Positions 22,384 through 34,547 of a stretch of DNA of 64,000 bases are shown here, one piece after another. Within the stretch, counting starts at the first letter, position 1. Each line of letters starts with the position of its first letter. Origin of the DNA: Iris pallida. Its lineage: Eukaryota > Streptophyta > Magnoliopsida > Asparagales > Iridaceae. Where the stretch lies: positions 42,579,311 through 42,643,310 of the forward strand of contig JANAVB010005597.1 in NCBI GenBank assembly GCA_029216955.1, given 5' to 3'. A program made the position numbers and the translations under genes. The notes under the pieces are model-generated. The model was not told the DNA's origin and did not search any database. It worked only from the letters and a program-made list of their open reading frames with translations.

Positions 22384-25036
22384 TGTCACCCCCATTTCCT
22401 GTATTAAGTATTTGTACTCGTAATTTGATTTTGGCACGTATTTTATTTTCTCGACTTGTGGATTCGGGTTCTCGTAAAATGGGTTTTAGACCATGGCTTG
22501 GTTTTATTTTGTGGAGTTGGTTTGATTTGGTTTGGTTCATCATGAGTGGAACACCTTAGCCTATTCTCCACCTCCATTCCATCACAACCACCCTCATTAA
22601 AACCTACCAACCTTTTCTCTCTCCTCCATAACTCCATTAATTTCTTTCAACTTCTTCTTCTTCCTTCTTCCACACAACTCCCCAACCCATAGGCAAGTGC
22701 ACCTTGCCATCAAATAAGCACCACTTTTTACTTGTCCATTAACTAGATTAGGCCATGGAGAACAACTTTAGAACTTGACATTTTGTGATTTGGAGCTTTC
22801 ATTCTTCTAGATCTAGGTTTTAACTATTTTCGAAAATCCTTGGTTTTGATCTATTAAACTTTGATTTTTGCTTGTTTTGATGCTTCCATGTGGAAGAGAA
22901 TTCAATTTTACTCAAGTTAGAACTTTGAAAATCTAGATTTGGTTTTGATTTGACAAGTTATGAAGAATTGAAGTTCTTGGTGTTCTTGGACCTGCTCTCG
23001 GCCAGGAAGAACATCCCTCTGCCTTGCGCTCTTTAGCGCATGGCCGGTTGCGCACCCCCGGCCTGTGCTCTTTAGCGCAGGGCCGATTGCGCATGACCTC
23101 AGCCAGTGCTTTGCGCTGCGCTGGATTGCGCTGGCGTAAGCCATCCATGCGCAAGCCAGCCATGCGCAATCCACCTCTGCACAATCCACCCTTGCGTAAT
23201 CCACCTCTGCGCAATCCACCCTTGCGCAATCCACCTCTGCACAATCCACCCTTGCGTAATCCACCCCTGCGCAGTCTACCCTTGCGCAAGGTAACCCTTG
23301 CGCAAGGCAACTCTTGCGCAGCTCTTCCATGCGCAGTACATACCCTGCGCAGCCCAATCCCTGACCTCCCTTGCACAACCCACTTGTCTATGATGAATTG
23401 TTTATTTCTTTAAGCTTGGCTCTTCTATAGCCCTGTATATTGATATTTTATTAGATATTTTACGCCCATTTTATATTCTTACGCCTTTTGTCATGAACTT
23501 GATTTTACTTAATACGTTTGGATTGACTATTGTACTTGGCATGGTATGACAAGGAACTAGCATAACACGACAGTGACCCGTAGTGGTGCACTCCTGACAT
23601 GACCAACCTGTCATGACAGTGACCCGTAGTGGCGCACTCCTGATAGCACCCTGACATGAATTATCTTGATAACTTGATAGTGGCCCGTGGCGGCGCACTC
23701 CTGACTTGACTTGACTTGTAACTTGTAACTTGACTCGTATAATCAACTTGACACCGTGGGTGTTCCTGCTTGCTTGCTTGTTCAATCCACTTGTCTTGTC
23801 TTGCATCATGTCTAGGACGTGACTTCCTGGGTACCACGGCCAGGGACTCGCGTTGAATTGGATTAGGCTAATGATTAGATCAAACTAGAACATGGAGAAT
23901 TTCCAGTCACAGGCAATCTCGTTATCTGGGTGCTTTAATGGACTTGTAGCTTGCCGACGAGTAGAGCACATTTCCAGCACACTGTCATGTGTTGCACCCT
24001 CTAAGTCACCTAAGGGTACATTTGTCTCCCGGGCAATGTACCCACCTATAACTCTCAACCCGCGAAAGGATAACTGGATAGTCTGCAGGGCTTGGGACTG
24101 GAATTCTCACTTGCATCTTGTTAGTAATTAGGCTTGTGATAACCCTAGTTAGTTAAAGTAGTAAGCCGTAGTACTTGCTTGGCCGATTGTGAATGAATGG
24201 TGTCCAGCCTTGTCTAAGTCTTGTCTAGCTCCAGTACCTGCTATCTCCTGAGCATGTTTGTTTTACTTATCTTAACTATAAATGAGTAGAGACAGTGAGC
24301 TATTCAGGCGAAGGGTTACAACCCCGGTCCTTGTCTGGTTTAAGGATTGTAACCTGGCCCCCGGAATGGTTCCACGTCCCTAGTCGTTTATCGCCCTGTG
24401 TACTTTACTACTTGTACTTCTTTAATTCTTATGTTCTGATATGCTGGCTTTTGTTCTTATTTGTGGCCTCCTTTGTGGCACTTGCTCTTTCTGGGGTTTG
24501 ACCCAGCTGGTTTTGTGTGGCCAGATTTCGGAGCAGCTCCCGAGGATCTACCGAGCTTCCAGCCCAATGGTGACAACTAGACGGAACCCGGGCCAAGAGT
24601 AGATTTTCCTTTTTGATTCACCCACTTATATGTAAATTTATTCTTTTGAGGCGTTTGCCGACGAGCACATGTTAGCTCGATGCACATTTACTTATTGTCT
24701 GCCTACGGGCTGTAAACATGATTAACAAATCCTAGGGTTGATCATGTATGACTGAACTCTTGCTAGTCCCATTATTTTGTACGACTAGCTTCATGATCAT
24801 CTAATATGTAATATTTGGGACGCCTTATATATATATATTTGATGCTCTAATATCTTGTAACTCTGTTAATTGCTTGAGATTGAGACAATAGGCTTGACCT
24901 TAAGAGACTGCTGGCTTGTAGTAAACCCTCATATCTAGACAGCCGTGACCGTATAGTTGAGATGTATTCTATTTCAATATACGTAGCTGGCTATGTCTGC
25001 CCCCGCTCTCCAGTATTCTGGTTCTGGGGCGTGACA
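22384..25036 (+). repeat. 5' LTR of the gypsy element (2653 bp)
   Basis: TGTCACCCCC...GGGGCGTGACA. It contains a 15-bp minisatellite (23165-23300). Open frames of up to 153 residues in it are antisense products of that minisatellite. It matches 30041-31815 almost exactly and 31887-34547 less closely. Confidence 0.9.
23165..23300. repeat. 15-bp GCGCAATCCACC minisatellite in the LTR
   Basis: Alternating TGCGCAATCCACCTC and TGCGCAATCCACCCT units, with C/T variants. Matching arrays occur at 30815-30965 and, more decayed, at 32700-32890. Confidence 0.9.
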
Positions 25037-25098
25037 CGGTTTAAGTGGTGGCCCATGCAGGTCTTGGCATTCAAGAAATGTGAGGGTTTACTGAATAG
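25037..25098 (+). other. Leader after the gypsy 5' LTR
   Basis: Sequence CGGTTTAAGTGGTGGCCCAT follows the LTR. It is not the initiator-Met primer complement, so the primer tRNA is unknown or the site is damaged. Confidence 0.5.
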
Positions 25099-26523
25099 AT
25101 GTCTCAATCAATATTCATCCTTGATCTCTGCTCGTATCTTCAAATCCCTGAGAATCTCGACCTGATCACATTGCTTGTATCATTGATCTGTCCTGGTCCT
25201 TTCCTTATTGTTCCCTATGTCGTCTTCTTCAGCGGTATTACTCCCGGACCTGCCAACCAGCCAGAGGAAGCTCGACAAGTACCCCAGCGCCAGGAAGATC
25301 AAGCTCAGCACTCTGGAGTAGCCTCCCGAGTTATGCTTTCCGGAGGCTCAGAACCTCCAGTTCAGGCGGCTTCGCCCGTTCAACCTGCTAGACAGGATGA
25401 GGGACCTTTGGTAGGGCTTATCAGAGAACTGCTTGCATCCCAAGATCGTCGAGGCGACATCTTGCACCAGGAAGTTCATGATGCACTAAACCGAGGAGGT
25501 CCCCAAGGGAATCAGGCGGCCAACAGTTTCAAGCGCTTGAACCCTTCCTTCTTTGACGGCAGTGAAGATGCGATTGCCGCGGACGCTTGGCTTTAGGATA
25601 CCGAGGTGGTTCTAGAAGCAGCTAGGACACCTGAGAATGAGAAGGTGGCGGTGGTACGCCTACAGTTGTTAGACTTGGCTCGCGATTGGTGGGCAGCTCA
25701 GGCCATGGGGTTAGCGGCACCAGTCACTTGGGCGACGTTCAGAGAGAGGTTCCAGACGAAGTACTTTGATGCGGTGGCACGGTACGACTTGCAGACCAGA
25801 TTCACCAACTTGAAGCAAGGAGGCAGGACGGTCGATGGCTATGCGATCGAGTTTTCTAGGCTGAGTAGGTTCGCCCCCACCTTGGTGGCAACCGAGTTCG
25901 ATAGGGCTCAGCGGTTCCAGCAAGGGCTGCACTTAGAGATATTATTAGCTGTGGAGCAGTTCGAGCACCAGACGTTCGATGCAGTGTTGAAGGCAGCAAG
26001 GAGGCATGAGTATACCTTCCGGAGAATTGTGGACAGGACCAGAGACAGGAAGCGGTCCCACAACCAGATGCACCAATCTTCAGCTCCAGCCCCGGCAGCT
26101 AGGCGTATAACCATTGGAACTCCGAGGCGGGCGGCCTCAGTGACGTCGGTTCAACATTCGACCCCGACGTACCCGCAGCAGCAGAACCAGAAGCAGTCTT
26201 CCGCGGTAGGATGTTCGCATTGCGGGAAGCCGAGCCATGTAGTGGCAGAGTGTCGTAGGGCACAGGGATTGTGCCTGGCTTGTGAAGGAGTAGACCACCA
26301 GATAGGGACCTGCCCGAATAGGGGAGGTCCATCATCATCCAACCTTTCTAGTTCTTCGGTGAGAGGACCAGCCCCAGTTCCAGTCCAGCAGCAGCAGCAA
26401 GAGCAGTACCCGAGGCCATTGTTGCCCCAGGCCCAGGCCTTCCAGCAGCAGTTTACCTAGGCTCCAGTACTGAACCGACAGAGGGGTTTCCAGCAGAGAG
26501 GACCCGCAGCTAGAGGTCAGGCT
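25099..26523 (+). pseudogene. Gypsy gag (capsid and zinc knuckle)
   Basis: Capsid core with RLNPSFFDGSEDAIAADAWL, LARDWWAAQAMG, WATFRERFQTKYF and GYAIEFSRLSRFAP, followed by a CCHC zinc knuckle (CSHCGKPSHVVAEC) near 26210-26250 and a Gln/Pro-rich linker. TAG stops at 25594-25596 and 26458-26460 interrupt an otherwise single frame that runs into protease. Both fit one-base CAG to TAG changes. The true start is unclear; the first ATG in frame is at 25099. Confidence 0.85.
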
Positions 26524-29500
26524 ATGATGATGACCATGGAAGAAGAAGTTGCACCAGGTAAGGTAGTGGCAGGTACTATTCTCGTCAACACCTTTCCAGC
26601 ATCTGTATTATTTGATTCTGGTGCATCGCATTCATTCATGTCTGCACGATTCGCAACACTGATAGGATTGGAGCCCGAGTCATTATCAGTGAGGCTCAAT
26701 ATACTTACTGGTAATGGTCTTGTGGGAGTAGATCGAGTGTTTTCCTCGTGTCGGATCGTAGTTAGCGGTAGAGAGTTCCCCGCTAGGCTCATAGAGTTCC
26801 CTATGGCAGGCTATGATGTAGTCCTAGGCATGGATTGGTTGAGGAACTATTATGCTAGGATAGACTGCCATGTTGGCAGAGTTGTCTTTAGTATTCCCGG
26901 AGAGCCAGAGTTTTCATTTTCCAGAGGCACAGTAGAGCCATCTTTTCCAGTATTGCGGATGGCAGTAGCAGCAGTGCAGTTGTCCCGGATAGTTGAAAAG
27001 TTTCCAGATGTCTTCCCAGAAGAACTTCCAGGGATGCCACCAGAGCGGGAGATCGAGTTCACCATCGACTTAATTCTCGGGACAGCACCAGTATCAGAGC
27101 GAGTCTACAGAATGGCGCCTTCAGAGTTGGAGATTTTGTACAAGATGATTGAAGAACTCAAGACCAAGGGATTCATTCGTGCAAGTGGATCGCCTTAGGG
27201 AGCTCCGATGCTTCTTGTGAAAAAGAAGGATGGTACGTCCAGGCTATGTGTTGATTATCGTACCTTGAACTCAGTGACAATCAATAACAGATACCCTCTC
27301 CCGAGGATATATGACTTGTTTGATCAACTCAAGGGGGCTTCAGTTTTTTTCGAAGATAGTCTTATGGTCAGGATACCACCAGATCAGAGTCAGGGAGCAG
27401 GACATCCCGAAGACGGCATTCAGATCTAGGTACGGGCATTGGGAGTTTCTAGTTATGCCCTTTGGAGCGACCAATGCGCCGACGTGTTCATGGACCTCAT
27501 GAACCGTATTTTCATGCCTTACTTGGATCACTTTGTGATAGTGTTCCTTGATGACATCCTGGTCTACAGCAAGAGTGAAGCAGAGCACGAGCAGCATCTC
27601 AGAATTGTCCTCCAGATTCTCAGAGAGCACCAGTTGTACGCCAAGTTCAATAAATGCGAGTTCTGGCTCGATCGCATTTCTTACTTGGGTCACATCATTA
27701 CCAGAGGAGGAGTGGAAGTGGATCCCCAGAAGATTGTGGCTATCGAGGCATGGCCAGTACCCAGTTCAGTGGCAGAAGTTTGCAGCTTTCTTGGATTGGC
27801 CGGCTATTACCGGCGGTTCGTCTCTGATTTTGTAAGGATTTCAGCACCGATGACCCAGTTGACCCACAAGGATGTGCCGTTCGTTTAGACAGCAGAATGT
27901 CAGGAATCATTTGAGAAGTTGAAGCGAGGTTTGATAACGGCTCCCATTCTCACCCTTCCAGATGGGACCGAAGGATTCACAGTTTATTGCGATGCTTCAG
28001 GCAGAGGATTGGAATATGTTTTGATGCAGCATGGGAAGGTAATTGCTTATGCGTCACGTCAACTCCGTGATCATGAGAAGAATTACCCAATCCACGACTT
28101 GGAGCTAGCAGCAGTAGTGTTTGCACTTAAGTTGTGGAGGCACTACTTGTACGGAGATAGAGTGGAGATCTTTACTGATCATAAGAGCCTGAAGTATGTT
28201 TTCACCCAGAAGGATCTTAATATGCGGCAGAGAAGATGGCTCGAGCTACTGGTGGACTACGATGTGGATTTGCAGTATCATCCAGGGAAGGCCAACGTTG
28301 TAGCAGATGCGTTGAGCCGGAGAGCCGGAGTTTATTTCCTGACGGCACAACCAGAGTTATTGTCGGATCTTCAGAAGATGGGAATTGAAGTTGTCCTCCC
28401 TTTCAATGTGGCCTTGATGGCCAGCCTACAGATTCAGTCCACCATAGTTGAGAGGATCCGGACAGCACAGTTAACAGATTCCAAGATTCAGCGGCTCAGA
28501 GCAGAGTGCGAGGCAGGGAGAAGGCCAGAGTTATGTATTCATGAGGATGGTACGCTTCGACATGGCACGCGTCTTTGTGTACCCAGTGGAGATATCAGAC
28601 AGGAAGTCATAGCAGAGGCTCACAGTTCGCAGTATTCCATCCATCCAGGCAGCACGAAGATGTACCGAGATATTCGTCAACACTTTTGGTGGAATGGTAT
28701 GAAGAGGGAGATAGCCCGGTATGTCTCTCGATGTTTGGTTTGCCAACAGGTCAAGGCTGAACATCAGAGGCCAGCTGGACTTCTTCAACCCTTGCCGATC
28801 CCAGAATGGAAATAGGAGCACCTTACCATGGATTTCGTGACTGGGCTACCCAGATCTCCGGTAGGCAGAGATGCTATTTGGGTCATTGTGGACAGGCTTA
28901 CCAAGGTGGCACACTTTCTTCCATTTAGGGTTGGACAGTCGACGGCGTAGCGAGCAGAGATGTATCTCAGGCAGATCGTCAGACTTCATGGAGTGCCAGT
29001 CAGCATAGTATCAGACAGGGATACGAGATTCACATCGCACTTCTGGCGCAGTCTTCATCAAAGTTTGGGGACTCGTCTCAAGTTCAGCTCAGCGTATCAT
29101 CCGCAGACAGATGGGCAATCAGAGCGCACTATACAAACCCTCGAAGATATGTTACGGTCTTGTACCCTTGACTTCGGTGGCTCGTGGGAGGATCACCTGC
29201 ACCTGGTGGAATTCTCGTACAACAATAGTTTCCAGGCCAGTATCCAGATGGCACCCTTCGAGGCTCTGTATGGCAGGAAGTGCAGATCTCCGTTAGCATG
29301 GGACGATGTCGGAGAGAGGCAGATGCTCGGTCCAGAATTGATTTCTCAGACGGTTGAAGTGGTCAGGAAAGTCAGAGATCACCTCCGAGTTGCTCAGGAT
29401 CGCCAGCGCCATTGGGCCGATACTCATCGGCGTCCCTTAGAATTTGTCGTCGACGACCATGTATTCCTTAGGATCTCGCCTACCCGTGGCGTCATTCGTT

Positions 29501-29871
29501 TTGGCGTACGGGAAAAGCTTAGTCCTAGGTATATAGGGCCGTTCGATATTCTGGAGCGAGTAGGCGATGTGTCCTATCGTCTCGCTCTTCCGTCGTCGCT
29601 AAGTGAGGTACATGATGTATTCCATGTATCCCAATTAAGATGGTACATCCCGGACCCGAGCCATATCCTTGATCATTCGGAATTGGTTGTTGGTACCAAC
29701 CTTTCGTATGAGGAGAGGCCCGTGTCTATTTTGGACCGGAGGGAAAAGATACTCAAGAACAAGACTATTAAATTAGTCCGTGTTGCTTGGGGTCGTCACT
29801 CTCTAGGTGAGTCAACGTGGAAGCGTGAGGACGACATCCGATCGCGATATCCCTACCTGTTTGACTCGTAA
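26524..29871 (+). pseudogene. Gypsy pol: protease, RT, RNase H, integrase, chromodomain-like tail
   Basis: Protease DSGASHSF (about 26620), [18 protein letters not shown] (27211), [10 protein letters not shown] (27547) and [13 protein letters not shown], RNase [10 protein letters not shown] and FTDHKSLKY (28180), integrase zinc finger and core ([33 protein letters not shown]) and a degenerate chromodomain ending [20 protein letters not shown] stops occur at 27196, 27886, 28813 and 28948, each explicable by one transition from TGG or CAG. Frameshifts lie at about 27345 (T run) and about 27480. Normal order and length for a Tekay-type pol, but not translatable. Confidence 0.9.
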
Positions 29872-30040
29872 GGTATAATGTCTTCCTTGTGCCTTACGCT
29901 TTCCCTTCCTTGCTTGCATTGTATGATTGTATGATTGAACTGCTTAGTGTAGCTTGTCTGTGCTTAGTATAGCTTGTCGTGGCAATCTCTAGCTCCTTGA
30001 TTAAATTTCGAGAACGGAATTCTTTGAAGGTGGGTAGAGT
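29872..30040 (+). other. Gypsy 3' untranslated region and polypurine tract
   Basis: Contains TTCGAGAACGGAATTCTTTGA, the phrase usually found before the 3' LTR of Tekay elements, then the purine-rich GAAGGTGGGTAGAG next to the LTR. Confidence 0.7.
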
Positions 30041-31815
30041 TGTCACCCCCATTTTCTGTATTAAGTATTTGTACTCGTAATTTGATTTTGGCACGTATTT
30101 TATTTTCTCAACTTGTGGATTCGGGTTCTCGTAAAATGGGTTTTAGACCATGGCTTGGTTTTATTTTGTGGAGTTGGTTTGATTTGGTTTGGTTCATCAT
30201 GAGTGGAACACCTTAGCCTATTCTCCACCTCCATTCCATCACAACCACCCTCATTAAAACCTACCAACCTTTTCTCTCTCCTCCATAACTCCATTAATTT
30301 CTTTCAACTTCTTCTTCTTCCTTCTTCCACACAACTCCCCAACCCATAGGCAAGTGCACCTTGCCATCAAATAAGCACCACTTTTTACTTGTCCATTAAC
30401 TAGATTAGGCCATGGAGAACAACTTTAGAACTTGACATTTTGTGATTTGGAGCTTTCATTCTTCGAGATCTAGGTTTTAACTATTTTCAAAAATCCTTGG
30501 TTTTGATCTATTAAACTTTGATTTTTGCTTGTTTTGATGCTTCCATGTGGAAGAGAATTCAATTTTACTCAAGTTAGAACTTTGAAAATCTAGATTTGGT
30601 TTTGATTTGACAAGTTATGAAGAATTGAAGTTCATGGTGTTCTTGGACCTGCTCTCGGCCAGGAAGAACATCCCTCTGCCTTGCGCTCTTTAGCGCATGG
30701 TCGGTTGCGCACCCCCGGCCTGTGCTCTTTAGCGCAGGGCCGATTGTGCATGACCTCAGCCAGTGCTTTGCGCTGCGCTGGATTGCGCTGGCGCAAGCCA
30801 TCCATGCGCAAGCCAGCCATGCGCAATCCACCTCTGCACAATCCACCCTTGCGCAATCCACCTCTGCGCAATCCACCCTTGCGCAATCCACCTCTGCGCA
30901 ATCCACCCTTGCGCAATCTACCCCTGCGCAGTCTACCCTTGCGCAATCTACCCCTGCGCAGCTCTTCCATGCGCAGTACATACCCTGCGCAGCCCAATCC
31001 CTGACCTCCCTTGCACAACCCACTTGTCTATGATGAATTGTTTATTTCTTTAAGCTTGGCTCTTCTATAGCCCTGTATATTGATATTTTATTAGATATTT
31101 TACGCCCATTTTATATCCTTACGCCTTTTGTCATGAACTTGATTTTACTTAAAATGTTTGGATTGACTATTGTATTTGGCATGGTATGACAAGGAACTAG
31201 CGTAACACGACAGTGACCCGTAGTGGTGCACTCCTGACATGACCAACCTGTCATGACAGTGACCCATAGTGGCGCACTCCTGATAGCACCCTGACATAAA
31301 TTATCTTGATAACTTGATAGTGGCCCATGGCGACGCACTCCTGACTTGACTTGACTTGTAACTTGTAACTTGACTCGTATAATCAACTTGACACCGTGGG
31401 TGTTCCTGCTTGTTTGCTTGTACAATCCACTTGTCTTGTCTTGCATCATGTCTAGGACGTGACTTCCTGGGTACCACGGCCAGGGACTCGCGTTGAATTG
31501 GATTAGGCTAATGATTAGATCAAACTAGAACATGGAGAATTTCCAGTCACAGGCAATCTCGTTATCTGGGCGCTTTAATGGACTTATAGCTTGCCGACGA
31601 GTAGAGCACATTTCCAGCACACTGTCATGTGTTGCACCCTCTAAGTCACCTAAGGGTACATTTGTCTCCCGGGCAATGTACCCACCTATAACTCTCAACC
31701 CGCGGAAGGATAACTGGATAGTCTGCAGGGCTTGGGACTGGAATTCTCACTTGCATCTTGTTAGTAATTAGGCTTGTGATAACCCTAGTTAGTTAAAGTA
31801 GTAAGCCATAGTACG
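30041..31815 (+). repeat. 3' LTR of the gypsy element, truncated
   Basis: Follows the first 1.75-1.8 kb of the 5' LTR almost base for base, then stops after AAGCCATAGTAC. The sequence switches abruptly to copia-derived DNA. Its 15-bp minisatellite (30815-30965) has a different unit order from the 5' LTR. Confidence 0.85.
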
Positions 31816-31886
31816 TGTCTATTTTTATCAAGGCTAATATTTCGCAATTGCCTATTTTGGTGTAGTTTGTCAAGGCTAATATTTCG
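31816..31886 (+). pseudogene. Old copia element: pre-integrase sliver
   Basis: 71 bases with TCAAGGCTAATATTTCG twice. Read through to 34548 (dropping one TSD copy), it leads directly into the copia pre-integrase Cys motif (HYDVCELA), so it belongs to the host copia pol. Confidence 0.55.
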
Positions 31887-34547
31887 TGTAACACCCATAT
31901 TCTGAATACATATTTTTGGTTAAGCCTGCATGTATCATGGACCTATATTTTATTTTCTCAGATTCTGGCCTGTAATTGTATTTCTGGCTCGACTTGCAGA
32001 TTTTGGGTTTTCTCGTAAAATGGATTTTGGACCATGGCTTGGTTTTATTTTTATGGAGTTGGTTTGATTTGGTTTGGTTCATCATGAGTGGAACACCTTA
32101 GCCTATTCTCCACCTCCATTCCATCACAACCACCCTCATTAAAATCTACCAACTTTTTCTCTCTCCTCCATAACTCCATTAATTTCTTTCTACTTCTACT
32201 TCTTCCTTCTTCCACACAACTCTCCAACCTATAGGCAAGTGCACCTTGCCATCAAATAAGCACCACTTTTTATTTGTCCATTAACAAGATTAGGCCATGG
32301 AGAACAACTTTAGAACTTGACATATTGTGATTTGGAGCTTTCATTCTTCTAGATCTAGGTTTTAACCATTTTCGAAAATCCTTGGTTTTGATCTATTAAA
32401 CTTCGATTTTTGCATGTTTTGATGCTTCCATGTGGAAGAGAATTCGATTTTACTCAAGTTAGAACTTTGAAAATCTAGATTTGGTTTTGATTTGGCAAAG
32501 TTATGAAGAATTGAAGTTCTTGGTGTTCTTGGACCTGCTCTCGGCCAGGAAGAACATCCCTCTGCCTTGCGCTCTTTAGCGCATGGCCGATTGCGCACCC
32601 CCGGCTTGTGCTCTTTAGCGCAGGGCCGATTGCGCATGACCTCAGCCAGTGCTTTGTGCTGCGCTGGATTGCGCTGGCGCAAGCCATCCATGCGCAAGCC
32701 AGCCATGCGCAAAGTAACCCCTGCGCAATCCACCCATGCGCAGTTGACTCCTGCGTAGTCTGTTCCTACGCAATCCACCCATGCGCGGTTCACTTCTGTG
32801 CAGTCTGTTCATGCGCAATCTGCCCCTGTGCCCTGTGCCCCTGCGCACTTGGCACCCTGCGCAACTGACACCTGCGCAATCCAACTCCCTGACCCCTTGC
32901 GCAATCTATTGGCTTTTGAAGTTTTGGTTATTTCTTTAAGCTTGGCTCTTCTATAGTCCTATATATATTGGTATTTTATTAGATATTTTACGTCCATTTT
33001 ATATCCTTACGCCTTTTGTCATGAACTTGATTTTTACTTAATACGTTTGGATTGACTATTGTACTTGGCATAGTATGACAAGGAACTAGCATAACACGAC
33101 AGTGACCCGTAGTGGTGCACTCCTGACATGACCAACCTGACATGACAGTGACCCGTAGTGGTGCACTCCTAACAAGCACCCTGACATGATTTATCTTGAT
33201 AACTTGATAGTGGCCGTAGCGGCGCACTCCTGACTTGACTTGACTTGACTTGCCCTGACACCGTGGGTGCTCCAGCTTGCTTGCTTGTACAATCCACTTG
33301 TCTTGTCTCGCATCATGTCTAGGACGTAACTTCCTGGGTACCACGGCCAGGGACTCGCGCTAAATTGGATTAGGCTAATGATTAGATCAAACTAGAACAT
33401 GGAGAATTCCCAGTCACAGGCAATCTCGTTATCTGGGCGCTTTAAATGGACTTGTAGCTTGCCGACGAGTAGAGCACATTTCCAGCACACTGTCATGTGT
33501 TGCACCCTCTAAGTCACCTAAGGGTACATTTGTCTCCCGGGCAATGTACCCACCTATAACTCTCAACCCGCGGAAGGATAACTGGATAGTCTGCAGGACT
33601 TAGGACTGGGAGTTTCTCACTTGCATCTTGTTAGTAATTAGGCTTGTGATAACCCTAGTTAGTTAAAGTAGTAAGCCGTAGTACATTGCTTGACCGATTG
33701 TGAATGGATGGTGTCCAGTCTTGTCTAAGTCTTGTCTAGCTCCAGTACCTGCTATCTTCTGAGCATGTTTGTTTTACTTATCTTAACGATAAATGAGTAG
33801 AGACAGTGAGCTATTCAGGCGAAGGGTTACAACCCCGGTCCTTGTCTGGTTTAAGGATTGTAACCTGGCTCCCGGAATGGTTCCACGTCCCTAGTCGTTT
33901 ATCGCCCTGTGTACCTTACTACTTGTACTTTCTTTTATTCTTTATGTTCTGATATGCTGGCTTTTGTTCTTATTTGTGGCCTCCTTTGTGGCACTTGCTC
34001 TTTCTGGGGTTTGACCCAGCTGGTTTTGTGTGGCCAGATTTCGGAGCAGCTCCCGAGGATCTACCGAGCTTCCAGCCCAATGGTGACAACTAGACGGAAC
34101 CCGGGCCAAGAGTGGGTTTTTCTTTTTGTTTCACCCACTTATATGTAAATTTATTCTTTTGAGACGTTTAGCCGACGAGCACCTGTTAGCTCGATGCACA
34201 TTTACTTACTGTCTGCCTACGGGCTGTAAGCATGATTAACAAATCCTAGGGTTGATCATGTATGGGTGAACTCTTGCTAGTCCCGTCATTTTGTACGACT
34301 AGCTTCATGATCATCCAATATGTAATATTTGGGACGCCTTATATATATATTTGATGCTCTAATATCTTGTAACTCTGTTAATTGCTTGAGATTGAGACAA
34401 TAGGCTTGACCTTAAGAGACTCTGGCTTGTAGTAAACCCTCATATCTAGACAGCCGTGACCGTATAGTTGAGATGTATTCTATTTCAATATACGTAGCTG
34501 GCTATGTCTGCCCCCGCTCTCCAGTATTCTGGTTCTGGGGCGTGATA
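31887..34547 (+). mobile_element. Solo LTR of the gypsy family (TSD TTTCG)
   Basis: TGTAACACCC...GGGGCGTGATA, 2661 bp, flanked by TTTCG at 31882-31886 and 34548-34552. It follows the LTR of the 22384 element along its whole length, with more substitutions and a different minisatellite block (32700-32890). Product of LTR-LTR recombination. Confidence 0.9.

Larger units (their letters stand above)
22384..31815 (+). mobile_element. Ty3/gypsy chromovirus element (Tekay-like), right LTR truncated
   Basis: Complete 5' LTR 22384-25036, gag-pol 25099-29871, polypurine GAAGGTGGGTAGAG at 30026-30039, and a 3' LTR starting at 30041 that stops at about 31815, two thirds of the way along. Domain order protease-RT-RNase H-integrase defines Ty3/gypsy. 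A degenerate chromodomain at the C-terminus and long LTRs point to the Tekay/Del clade. The 5' flank is CCAAT; the 3' TSD was lost with the LTR end. Confidence 0.9.

Noticed and set aside
22917..23413. Frames of 129-153 residues with ARVDCAEVD-like repeats, repeated at 30574-31053
   Set aside because: Products of the 15-bp LTR minisatellite, present in all LTR copies; non-coding LTR region.
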